A stretch of DNA of 64,000 nt, taken from positions 53,720,751 through 53,784,750 of the forward strand of contig CM075942.1 of NCBI GenBank assembly GCA_038030265.1, written 5' to 3'. The notes below the pieces were generated by a model. It was not told where the DNA came from and did no database searches. It was given only the letters and a program-made list of their open reading frames with translations. This DNA is from Corythucha ciliata (Eukaryota > Arthropoda > Insecta > Hemiptera > Tingidae). Shown here in pieces: positions 1 through 11,029 of the stretch. Every line of letters begins with the position of its first letter. Position 1 is the first letter of the stretch. The translations under genes were made by a program, and so were the position numbers.

Positions 1-831
1 ACTCTTCCCAGTGGTGGACCAACACCCGTGAATTGGCGTTTTTCGCCATTTTAAGCTGGGAATGAGTTATTCTTGTCAGCTTTAGCTGTGAAGCGAAGCT
101 TTTGCTCAATTTTTGCAGTGAATGAGCGCTTCATACCAATATCTGCCGGGAATTATAGCGAATATTCTCAGTTTTAGTCATAAGCGAGGTTTCTCAAATG
201 TATCCGTATTAAATGTATTTCAAATTGGTAGAACTTTTCTCAATTTTCGGCGCGAATTATTTTTCAACTTAGCCAAAAATTATTACCGCTTTTACTCAAT
301 TTTAGCCGCGAATTCGTGAATTTTCTCAACTTGATCCGCAAATTTGCGTTTTTCTCCTATTTAGCTGCGAATGAGACCTTTTAGCTGGGCATAAGCTATT
401 TTTCTCAGTTTCAGCAAATTTAAGTCAGCACTTTATCTCAATTAAAGTCATGAGGTAGTGTTATTATTGACTTCTTAGTCATACGAAGTCGTCAGTTCTC
501 ACGAAATGCCGCTTTTACTCCACTTTTAGCCGCGAATTCACGTATTTTTTCTACTAGATCCACGAATTTGTGTTTTTCTCCTTTTTAGCAGCTAATGGGT
601 GCATTGTCATAATTTTGGCAGGGAATCAGCGGTTTTTCTCAGTTTCAGACAACGTATTGTTAGCGAGTTTTCCTAATTAGATCCGCGAAATAGCGCTTTT
701 TCTTAATTTTAGTCACGAAGTTGCCTCGAGGAATACTAATTGGCGTTTTCTCAATATTAACTGAGCTTGCTGAGTGCACTCTTTTTCTCAATTTTATAGC
801 TGCGAGTTAGCGCTTTTTCTTATTTATAATA

Positions 832-1214
832 GAGGTTAGATGACCCTATCTACGGACATTTAGGGGATGACTCCCCTTCCTCACCGCACCGCCATAGTCA
901 CAACTGCGAATTCGAGGGAGTGGGGAGGCTGAAAATAAAGAAGTTAATCTTTAAATTAAATCTTAGTACTTCTTTACTTGTTTTGAGTTCCGAGAAAAAA
1001 TTGCTCCCTGATGAGATTTGAACTCACGACCTCCTAGTTTCGCGCCAGATGCTCTAACCAACTATTTAAAGATTAATTCAATATTGTATAATTTAAAGAT
1101 TAATTTCTTTATTTTCAGCCTCCCCACTCCCTCGAATTCACAGTTGTGACAAGGGTGGTGCGGTGAAGAGGAGAGTAATCACCTAAATGTCCGTAGATAG
1201 GATCATCTAACCTC
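832..1214. mobile_element. Fold-back (MITE-like) element with tRNA-like loop
   Basis: Two arms of about 125 bp, 832-957 and 1091-1214, are near-perfect reverse complements. They start GAGGTTAGATGA on each strand and run through a GGGAGTGGGGAGGCTGAAAA stretch to an AATCTTTAAAT stretch. The element sits inside the family-1 array. The loop carries a tRNA-like sequence on the minus strand (about 1066-1003). I see no transposase, so it would be non-autonomous. Target duplications were not identified. Confidence 0.75.
1003..1066 (-). pseudogene. tRNA-like sequence, 5' truncated
   Basis: Read on the minus strand this gives a D-arm with A-box-like GTTGGTTAGAGC, a wobble-containing anticodon stem (TCTGG/CTAGG) around a 7-base loop, a T-arm with B-box-like GAGTTCAAATCTC, and a 3' acceptor half CAGGGAGC. 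The 5' acceptor half is missing, replaced by the arm of the fold-back element. Position 33 is not T, so a working tRNA is unlikely. It is best read as a tRNA pseudogene or SINE head captured in the loop. Confidence 0.6.
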
Positions 1215-1455
1215 AATTATTCAATTCATTGCCGGACACATTAGGAGAAGAAATGACGTATTTTTATTTATGGCCGTGAATTAGCGTTTGTCTTATAATA
1301 TCAGTTCCGAATGGGTGATATTCTATGCTTTTTGCTACGAATTTGCGCTTTTCCACTATTTTAGCCGCGAAAATTAGCGCTTTTCCCAAACTCTTTGTCA
1401 CATACTTGCCCCAAGATTATCACTTTTGGGCGCCTTGCGCCTTCTCAATTTTAGC

Positions 1456-1838
1456 CCCCCATTAAGGGGTAGTTGCACGGGTGATTCCTCGACCCCCCTC
1501 ATAACAACCGTCGTCCACTAATCGGCAAACACTTGCTCGCCTTATTTCTGCACCAGTCTTGGTTTTTAAAGCTTCGTTTCAATCTCCATGACATTCTGCA
1601 CATACAGTAGTATCCCCTTTTTCCAAATAAGTCGAAGGAAGAGCGATAAATTTCAAGGTAAAAGTTGAAGGTGAGTTTAAAGTAACTTCGCGGACGAAAT
1701 TTGAAAAAATGATACTACCGCATATATTTCCTGGAGATTAAAACGAGTTTTCAAAACCCCGAATTAGTGCATAAATTGATGCACCAATCTTGGAGGGAGG
1801 GCGAGGAATCATCGCTGCAGCTCCCCCTTAAGGGCGTA
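1456..1838. mobile_element. Fold-back element, short arms
   Basis: The stretch at 1456-1496 (CCCCATTAAGGGGTAGTTGC, then GGTGATTCCTCGACC) matches the reverse complement of 1793-1838 (GCGAGGAATCATCGCTGCAG, then CTCCCCCTTAAGGG). Arms are about 40 bp at roughly 75-80% identity. Family-1 repeats lie on both sides (before 1450 and at 1920-2000), so this looks like an insertion into that array. No coding capacity is seen. Confidence 0.55.
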
Positions 1839-2000
1839 CAGAAAAGATTGGTTCGGCGCATTTTCTCTATTTGCGAAATTGCCTTCAGATGCCCTGCTGC
1901 CCTGCTGGTTGCCTTAATATATTTGGTGTATTTTTATTAATTTTAGCGGCAAATGAGCGCTTATTCTTAACATTAGGCGCGAATCAACGCTCTAAAACTC

Positions 2001-4840
2001 TCAGCGTGTAAAAAATCCCAAATGAAAATCCCAATATGTGTTCATCTTCAAGCATTGGGGCAGGGGGGCCCCTCTGAACGGTGGCCCGGAGCGATCTACC
2101 CCTTTCGTCCACTTCGGTATACTACGGGCTCTTCCTTTGTTTGATGGACGTCCATGAACCTAAACTTTGGTCTGATTTCGATTTTATTATTAAGTCAAAG
2201 GAGATCGGGGGTTCCTGGGGTCAAACTTTCAATGAGTTTGGAGTTATTGTAAGGACGAAATTCAAGGACGAGACGTGAAAATATTGTGAAACATTAGTGA
2301 GCGGGTATAGCGACGGGCTTGTAAATCGTGAAATGTTTGTTGGGATTCCATTGAAAAAGTCCTACAGTCCAAAAATCGCAAATTTTACTTTCCGAAAACA
2401 TCATAGCGCCCAGTAGCAGGAGTGAATAAAGGATAAAAAACATTTTTTGATAAATGATTCAATGTTGGGTGCGTTGTTCTCCTTATGAATAATACGGCTA
2501 TAAAGGATCAACAGAGAAATGCTGCTAGGGAGATAATATAGCGATGTTAATAACGGTCTTATATGCTCGACTATGTCGACAGTCAAACGACATGTCGGGA
2601 GACGCTGGTTTCACCATTGTAAAAAAAGAAAAAAAAGGCAATGACGATGAAGTGGAGTGGGTGTATCATCATGCAACCATGTTCCCCTCAGATTATCGTA
2701 AAATATAATTGATATTAACCGAGAATACGAAATGAGAATTCCTTGCAAAACACACACCCCCTCTTCCTTCTAACTCGCGATCTCCTTCACTTTAGTCACT
2801 CACTCACTCACTATCTCTCTCTCTCTCTCTCATCAACAGCGCTTGTAAAATTGCCGTTTCATTCCACACCCACCCTTAAAACTTGTAATACGCGACAAGC
2901 GTTTAAAACGACTTCACTATAAAGAGTACAAATAACCGTATGAGAGAGTTTAAATGATCCCAGGGAAGAGAAGGCTGTTAGCATTGAACATTATATTATT
3001 TTTTTAATAAGTGGAAAAAGTGTCAACAATAATTAGAGACTGAGGGCTTAAAAAGAAGAAGAATGGATTCTAATTCGACCATATATATTCAACGGATCTC
3101 CTATAAATACGGTACTAAGTCAATCCTGGTCGGGGGGTGAATTAGGCTTGAAAAATTTCTTTTGTTGCAAGAAGGTATATAAAAGTAGAGGGAAGAGGGA
3201 AACCTCTGCATTAATTTTCCATTAAAACGGGCGCGGACATAAGGTGAGAAAAAAGGAGAAGAAATACAACTTTATTTAAACCTTTAAATTACTCACACAC
3301 AGGAGGAAAGCATTTGTTACCCTGAGATTTTCAACCAATAGTAACTTTTTGGTGTGAATTCTTGAAAGTGCAAATCTACACAGAAAATGTGTCCTTTCAT
3401 TTTTTTCCTCGAGGGGGGAATAAATAGTTCAATTATTCATACAATTTTATAGGTATTGCGAATCCTACAGGTAGAATAAAATATTAATTTATTAAAAATA
3501 TTTTATTAAAACTCAGATCCATCTCGATTTTTTTTACTTCTTCCTATGACTAAAAAATACCTATATATATTTTTTTAAACTTTTTTTTCAAGGAACAAGT
3601 GATGGGAAAAACGTGTTTTATGTTAATTACCGGAGACAAAACCCGAGGGGTCGGAGGGATATTGATCAGGTTTTTATAATGGAAAACAACATTTTTGCCC
3701 TGTGGCTCCTTGTAAAAAAGTTTGTGCTCGTTTCCCTCGCCCTCACCAGCACCAACACACACCCCCTTCTGCCAACAACTCACTCACCCATTTTCAGTCA
3801 TAAGCATCACATACACATACACAAGTTCGGTGGGATGATGGGAAAAGACAAACAAGCGGCGGTGGGTAGGGGGGGATGGATGGGTCGCAAAATAAAAGTG
3901 CGAAGGTTCACTTAATGGAAGGTATATATTTCATGAGTTCCTCCTCCCCCTCCTGTACTCCCTCCCACGCAAACTCTGGCAGAACTCCCTACACGCATTC
4001 TTGAATTAGGAAAAAAAAGTGACGAACTATGTTTTTTGAAACGTTGAGAGGGGGTGCCATCTTCCCTACTCTCCTACACCCCTCACCATTGATTCTGCTA
4101 AATTATGAACTCGCCGTATCTGCCTAATACACGGCTTCTGTTCGTCCCCTCCATTTTCTCCTAACAATTGTGAGTAAATAAATTTTTCTTATTTTATGAT
4201 GAAATCTTGATTGAAACTGTTGGGAATGATGTTCCATTATTTTCAAAGCTTATAGTCTTTCATTTCTCTTTTTTTCTTTTTTAAGTTTCTGGTTAATAAT
4301 TAACCCCCCGAGTACGTTTCCTTTCCTATTTTCCTTCAACATGTGGTTCACTATGTATGCGATTTTTATCTCTCATTCATGTATATTCGTCCAATTATTT
4401 TCTGTATTATGTTAGTTGCCCGCCCCTTCATACATAGAAGGAAGTACAGAAATACCAAAAAAGGTATCACTCGCTTGACTTAGCTACTGGAATTCTCATG
4501 AAATTAATATTGTAAGAATAATAATAAAGAATAATCGCGAATGAGGAAAACACGCCAAGACCCATGGAATGAAATGCCATTCTCGAATTCTTCATGCATA
4601 ATATCTATTATTCCTATCGATCGCAAAGAAAACGGTTTTACGGCTGCTGCGGTTAATAGTTTCCGAAGCAGCAGCGTTGCCAACTGACATTTTGTTTTCC
4701 CTGTCAATTCAAGCATAAAATCCCATCCGAAATCGAGGGTTTAGGATAAAAGAGACTTAACAACAAATTTCCCATTTTTCAGTATGAAGTAAACACCACT
4801 TTCAATTGACCTTTTTCATGAATTTTTCCCTTATTCAGCT
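2001..4840. other. Non-coding stretch, no gene recognised
   Basis: Only short overlapping open frames on both strands are found, none with recognisable domains. Visible features are a CACT then CT microsatellite at about 2796-2831, several G/C-rich clusters and A/T-rich runs. The frames at 2081-2278 and 3613-3915 look like chance frames. No tRNA and no clear repeat array was seen. Confidence 0.5.
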
Positions 4841-4846
4841 ACACCT

Positions 4847-4990
4847 GGGGGGTTGTAATAGAAAAGTGAAACACGTGTGAGACGAGATGAGAATGAATTT
4901 CACAGCCATGTCGTGTTCATAAATTTTAGCTGTCAAAGTCAATCTCATCTCGTCTCACGTGTCTTTCACTTTTCTATTACAACCCCCTCC
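4847..4990. mobile_element. Short palindromic MITE-like element
   Basis: The left arm, 4847-4896, begins GGGGGGTTGTAATAGAAAAG and runs through CACGTGTGAGACGAGATGAG. The right arm, 4940-4990, is its reverse complement with few changes. The spacer is about 45 bp. The structure would fold into a long hairpin. No target duplication was identified and there is no coding sequence. Confidence 0.7.
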
Positions 4991-6590
4991 ACCGCTCAAG
5001 TTCATAAAATTTCATTATAAAACACAAATTGATAACGTTTAAAATGCGGATCGTTGGAGATTTCTTAACTTGAAATTTGGCATTAAATAAAACAACAGAA
5101 AATAGACCTTAGTGGCATTTGTAAGTTCATAAGTTATCGGGATAAGTTTATCGGCCCGGCAATTTAGGTCGTAAGCACGGCGAAATAGGGTTTTTGAACG
5201 TCAAATTATTATTTTCCACGGTTAATGTTTCACCCGGCCATAAAAAGTTTTCAGCATCAAAAAATGAACTACCCGCTTTTGCGAAATTTTTGTGAAATTT
5301 GCCAAACCTGGATGGCATTTCAAGATTCGCTATCATGCATTCAAGTTACGGCTAAACTGCCTAAAATCGGTACAAATCTCCACAATCTGACTGGTCACTG
5401 GAAAAGTGCAACTACTTTCGGGGATAACTGGACCAATTCCCACTGAAAAACGTCTGCTCTTTTCGGTAGGGCCCTTAGATTTAATGTACGTGTAACTGTT
5501 CTCGACTTATGAGCGCTGAATCCAATAAAACCAACGTTATGGCTAAAAATACTAAAATATCGATTATCTCGAAAACGGTTGGAAATCGGACCTATGTTAA
5601 TATGGACTTTTTGGGTCCATTTTGGACCTAGAAAACCCCCTGCATTATTGCCGTCGACTTACCAAACACCCTTTAGAGAGGCAATTTTACGACTTAAATG
5701 AACAAAGAAGAAAAAAACGCTTAAGCACTGTTTTTGGGCCAAGCCCGCGGCCAAATCTAGGAAAATATGGACAATAACAGAGGCTATATAAATGAAAAAA
5801 ATCACTTACTCGCGGCTAAAATTGAGAAAACACCAATCCGTAGCTTCAAAAGCATATTTCGGGGCTAAAACTGAGAAAAAGTGCTAATCTAAAATGTAAA
5901 AAAAAAGTGCTAGTTCACGGCTAATATTGAGAAAATGACTAATGATCGCGGCTAAAATGAAGAAAAACTCTTAATTTCAGCTGAAATTGAGAAAAAGTGC
6001 CGATTCGCTGCTAAAAATTGAGGAAATAACGCCAATTGTGGCAAAAATGGAAAATAATCGCCAGTTCATGGGATAAAAACGCTAATAATTACGATAATAT
6101 TCAGTTAAAATTGAGTAAAGTGCTAATCCCCTGCTAAAATGGAGAAGAAAGCGCTAATTCGCGGCTTAAATGGAGACGATTTTCAGAAAGTATTTAAAAT
6201 TGAAAATATGACAATTTTCGGCTTCTGAAGGCAACTTATTTGTGACTATAACCCGTTTGAAGTAATTTTGAAGGAAATGTTCAGCGTGTGGACGGTGAAG
6301 GGGGTGTTTAGCAGGGGGGGTGTATTGAAGTACGCCAATTCTCTGCTTCAGAAGGGAACTTCAGACCCCACCTCGTGCCTCAAAATTGAGGAAAAGCGCC
6401 AATTCATGGCTAAATATGTGAAGAACCCAGCTAATTCATGGCTAAAACTGTGGTTTAGCGCTAATTTTCAACTCGAATTTGCCGTGTTATTCATCCTAGA
6501 GACCAAGGGGCCTCAAGAGTTAATTTCCCCGGGTCCCGATGGGTGTAGGCCCGTGGTCCGCTACTGGAATATGTTCGTTATTGCAATATG

Positions 6591-7140
6591 CATCCTGTAT
6601 ATTTATACAGGGTGAATTTTAGGTAGTGTTGCACAAAAAAAATGGGCGAAACAACATGAAAAATTGAATTAAACCTGACCTTCCCAGACGTTATATCTTG
6701 CACCGTTCAGGAGATATGATTTTGTGTGTGATTTCCGTTGACATTCTGAATTTTTGGCAGAAACACGCAATTTCTCAGCTGTCACTTCACTAAAATTTCA
6801 AAATGGCCATACATTTTGAAAGCTAGGAAAATTATCACTCAGAACGGACTTCATGCTTTTTTGTCTAAAAGTTCTAGAACCTCTCTTTTTTTTTTGCTCA
6901 AAGTTTAAGGTTTCTAGTGGTATTTTTTTGGAAATTTCCCCCTCCCAAGGGAATTGCTTTTCGAATCTGCAAGTTACCACAAAAAAAATTGCGTATCAAG
7001 CTTTTGAATTAGTCATAACCAATGTGCTAAGGCGACGCTCTCGGCTCCCTTACGCTGATCCTCAGTTTTTTCGGATCATTGTGTGGATAAAATTGAAAAG
7101 GCGCGCTAGTATGCTGTTCATGGGGCGTGTACTCAACTAA
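6591..7140 (+). mobile_element. Probable DNA element fragment, CAGGGTG end
   Basis: A near-palindromic junction, CCTGTATA-TT-TATACAGG, lies at 6594-6611, followed by CAGGGTGAATTTTAGG. The sequence after it is unlike the surrounding family-1 repeats and contains the line AGGAGATATGATTTT. The same TATA-CAGGGTG start occurs at 37356 and 41440. The right boundary is not defined. There is no transposase frame. Confidence 0.45.
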
Positions 7141-7256
7141 AACGTCCAACAAAACATTAATATTAGTGACTAAAATTAAGAAAAAACCCTCATTCATTAC
7201 TAAAATGGATTAAGTCATGAAGAGACGATGTTGTGGAGCGTGAATATTACGATAGC

Positions 7257-7306
7257 CAATAAAAGACGTTTTGGAGAACCTGTGGAGAACACAACGTCTT
7301 TTATTG
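7257..7306. repeat. Short perfect hairpin
   Basis: AATAAAAGACGTT (7257-7269 region) and AACGTCTTTTATT (7293-7306) are inverted copies about 14 bp long with a spacer of about 22 bp. It lies within the inverted family-1 array and may be the remnant of a small palindromic insertion. Confidence 0.6.
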
Positions 7307-7882
7307 CCTAACTAAAATGGAGTAAATTCTCCAATAATCGAGCGAGAAAAAAAACGCCGATTCGTGGTGTATGGACCGCAAATAAATTTACAAAATTATC
7401 TCAATTTGCTGCTCTTGAGCCACAAAGAGAAAAGCAGCTCTAAAACGTGACCAAAAGTTAGAACAAAATGCAAATCGCAGCTAAAAATGAGTGAAAGCGA
7501 TAATTTGCGGCTGAAATTAAGAAAAAACTCTGATTTCCGGATAAAATTTAGAATAAATCACAGTTTCTGGGTTTTAGAGCCCAATTTTGCGATGAAATTG
7601 AGAACGCTAATGTGCTGCTCTTATAGGCCAAGTCCCCCGCCTAAGAGAGAAAAGGCGTATACTGACTGAAAGTGTAAACAAATCGCGTCTAAAATCGAGA
7701 AAAACTACGCTAATTCAGGGAGAAAATTGAGAAAAATAGCTAAGAGAAATCACCAATTCGTGAATAGAAAGGGCGCTATAATTCGCTGCTAATATTGGAA
7801 AAAATCGCTGATTCGGAAATAGAAATGGGAAAAAGTGTAAATTCACGAATACAATTGAGAAAACGTTAATTTGTGACTAAAA

Positions 7883-7885
<3 letters not shown>

Positions 7886-7925
<40 letters not shown>
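7886..7925 (+). repeat. Poly(A) run of 40 bases
   Basis: An uninterrupted run of A inside the inverted family-1 array. It could be the tail of a retroposed copy or slippage of an A-rich repeat unit. No retrogene body is recognised upstream. Confidence 0.9.
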
Positions 7926-7928
<3 letters not shown>

Positions 7929-9180
7929 CCGTTACAGGAAGCAATATTGCCCTGAAATTGAGGAAAACAACAAATTCAAATTCAAAGAAAAGGGGAAAAG
8001 CGCTAATTCACAGCTAAAATTTACGAATAGGTTAATTCTCAATAACTAAAATTGGATAGAAGCCAATTTGGCCTTTCCTGAGACAATTTTACCTAAAATC
8101 TATATTGAAAAATAGAAGAAAAAAAGGTGAAAAAATCTCAAATTTTCTGCGAAAACGGTAATTCGTGGCCGAAATTAAGAAAAAACGTTAATGTGCTGCT
8201 CTTAGGCCAGGTCTCCGCTTAAAAGATAAATAGCGTAAACTCATGGCTAAAAGTAAAAAGCAATCGCTTCTATAATAAAGAAAAACGCTAAAAACAAAAT
8301 TAAGAAAAATCACCAATTCGTACATATAAAAAGCGCTATAAATAATACGCTGCTGATATTGATAAAAATTGGTTTTTCGCCAATAGAAGTGGAGAAACGA
8401 GCAAATTCAAGGCTGCAATTAAGAAAAAACAGTTGATATGCAATGAATATGGAAAAAACTCCTATTCGCCGTTACTGGAGGCAATTATTCCTGAAATTGA
8501 AAAAAAAATCACGCATAAAATGGTGGAAAAATTGACAACTTACTGGTAAAATTGAGAAAAACGGTTATTCGCGGCCAAAATTAAGAGAAAGTGTTGATTC
8601 GTGGTTAATATTGGGAAAACCCGCTGCTAGTTTGCGTTTTCCGTGAACAAATTCGCCTAAAACCGAAAAAGAGTGATAATTCGTGACTCAAAGTGAAAAC
8701 CGGCTAATCTGACCATAGAGAAAACCGCAAATTCGCGGCTAAGAAGCTCGAATACTCGTCAAAAACTAATTCCCGTCCAATGTTGAAAAACGCCAATTCA
8801 CTGTCACTTGACTGGATTTTGCGTGAAATTGAGAAAAAACCAATTCAATTTATGAAAGGGGTAAAAATTGTCAATTCACTGCTAAAATTGAGATACGGTA
8901 ATTAGCGGCTAAAATTGAGAGAAACTGCGAATTATTGACTAAAAGTTAAAAAGTGGCAGATTCGTGGCTATAAGAGTGAGAAAAACGCCAATTCGCGCGG
9001 ATTCAGGAGGCAATTTGGACTTGAAAATGGAATGAGTAAAAATTGTTAAGCCACTGCTAAAGTTAAGTCAATCGGCAATCCGTGGAGAAATTGTTTTGTG
9101 TAAAAGCGCTACTTCATGGTAAAAATTGACAAACAGCGTTAATTCGCGCCTAAAATTGAGAAAACGCACGCATTTTCTGT

Positions 9181-11029
9181 TTATGGAGACAAAATCACCG
9201 GTGAAAATGTGCTGTTTTGCCGGTAAATGTTTACATTTGACTTTCGTCAATTTGAAAGCGCTGAATGACGGAAAGCCCCGTGGTATTCAAAAGATGAAAA
9301 AAGAAAGACGGTGACGGAGAGTGTGTGTTTGCCTGCGCCTTTGTACACTTTTCCCCGTTCAATTGTGTTGAACATTTATGAAGATGAATACAATAACAAT
9401 AAAAATAAAATAATTGAGCTATTTCAAAATTCCACTGAAAAAATCCGTCATCCGTTAGATGGAGTTTTTTCCCGTCAGTCACTTTCAAAAACCGTTAGAT
9501 TTGATAGTAAATCCGCCAAATTGACAACGCTGTTTCGGAGGGGCAAAAACTTGAGCATTTTTACATAAAGTGAATAAGCTGTTGGTCCACCGTTCCCCAA
9601 ACCTGACGGTGAACAGTCTTGTGTTTAGTTTTAAGCCTGTTAAGAGGTCCCAATAAAAACGAAATGATGGATAGAACAAAAAAAGGACCCGTGGAATCTT
9701 TTGCTTTTTTAAATCTGATAAAACTATATTTAAAATTCTTGACCGGATGATCGCCGCACATCTGCGGCACGATGGTTGGGTAGGGTGGAAAGGGGGGAAT
9801 TATGGGTGACCATTATAGTTTTTCCATCGAATTGGTATACCCTCTCATCTCTCGTACACCCGTTATCTTTATAAAGCGCTTTTAATCGGTTCGTATTCTA
9901 CCATTCCTCATTTTACATTCACGTTGGGAAACATTTCTGGGCAAAGTCCGGAATTAACAATTTAAAATTTAATCTTTTTAATATAAAAAAACGGCGTTAT
10001 TATACCTGGGCTCCCTAATTAATGTTTTGCAAAAGTATTAACCGGAAGGGATGAATAGGGGAGGGAACAGATGTGCGTTGACCACCATTTTTGTGGCGTA
10101 ATGCAGTGAAATTAGGCAATCCCCGAATAAATAAATACAGAATTATTGTTTGTCGTCTGCCATTTTTTTCTTAAAAAAAAAAAAAAAAAAAGAAATGGAG
10201 GGATACGATAAGAAAGGCAAATACGACGTTGAATTTTCAATTTACATTTATTTTTAACAACACTTTTACCCGACAGGATTAACGATCTTTTTCCCCGATG
10301 CAAACATGCCCATCTCCCCCGAGCCCTCTTACCGTTGTTTTTATTTATTTATTTTTTATTAATTCAAATTCAATTCATATTTAGTAATCGGGAAATGGTA
10401 TGAAAGGGAACCCTATTCGGTAAAAATGAAAGGAGTGTGCTCATACCAGTGCAAACATGCGGGTTGACATTTTCGTAAATTAGAGTTTCTGTGATTGATC
10501 GAAGTTTTTATTTCACTTCGAGCTTGATTAATTGCTCTTTTTTTGGTTGTTTCCCTCTCTCTCTCTCACACACATACACACATTCTCTCTCACACTTTCC
10601 GTCCTGTCGAATCACCATTTGTTTATTCATTTCCATTATACTTTCTCAGGGCCGTCCATCGCTAAGGTTAACGCGGGGCTCGTATTGCACAAAATGCTTC
10701 CATTAGGAGGACCAGGCGTCATTAGAGGGCTCGGGCCTCCTCCTTTGGATCACCAGCGCTCGATGCGTTAGAGTTCTTACGTTAGCTCCACGAGTGGCAA
10801 GGAAGTCGTTAAATTGCCCAAAATAATATGTGTTCAGCTCCAAAACTTGTAATTTCACGCCATAAACTGGCTGTTCAGGTTCATGACTTCAGCACGCCCT
10901 CCACCCCACTATACCACATATAGCGCGGGCCACACAGCGAAGTATTGTGATGTTGGGGGAGGGGGATGAAGAATTTGATATGGCGAAGGAGAGGGCCCTG
11001 TTCGTTTTGACCGTGGGGGGGGGGGGGCG
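9181..11029. other. Non-coding stretch, no gene recognised
   Basis: Only short overlapping frames on both strands and no recognisable domain. Visible features are an A run at about 10170-10190, a CT/CA-rich stretch at 10553-10600 and G-rich clusters at 10955-11028. The frames at 9311-9568 and 10532-10771 look accidental. Confidence 0.5.

Larger units (their letters stand above)
1..1420 (+). repeat. Family-1 degenerate ~30-bp tandem repeat array
   Basis: Successive units of about 29-30 bp begin GCGAATTAGCGC and end CTCAATTTTAGCC, with strong divergence between copies. Clear units are seen around 240-370, 480-620 and 690-850. A fold-back element (832-1214) interrupts the array, and more units follow at 1260-1390 and 1920-2000. 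No open frame of coding quality is present. The same family is found in inverted orientation at 5800-9180, 19660-20200 and 24600-24970, and in this orientation at 43440-43700 and 47380-47630. The array runs off the left edge of the window. Confidence 0.75.
5800..9180 (-). repeat. Large family-1 repeat array, inverted orientation
   Basis: Units of about 29-30 bp of the type GCTAATTCGCGGCTAAAATTGAGAAAAA recur at 5810-6180, 6370-6470 and 7140-9180, highly diverged. This is the reverse complement of the array at 1-1420. The stretch at 6600-7140 is a break containing a different element with a CAGGGTG start. A 40-A run (7886-7925) and a small hairpin (7257-7306) interrupt the array. Frames within it are repeat-derived and not genes. 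Confidence 0.75.

Noticed and set aside
1003..1066. Functional tRNA gene
   Set aside because: The 5' acceptor half is absent and the base before the anticodon is not T.
1..1420. Possible CRISPR array (about 30-bp repeats)
   Set aside because: Units are contiguous and degenerate, with no unique spacers and no cas genes, and the genome is eukaryotic.
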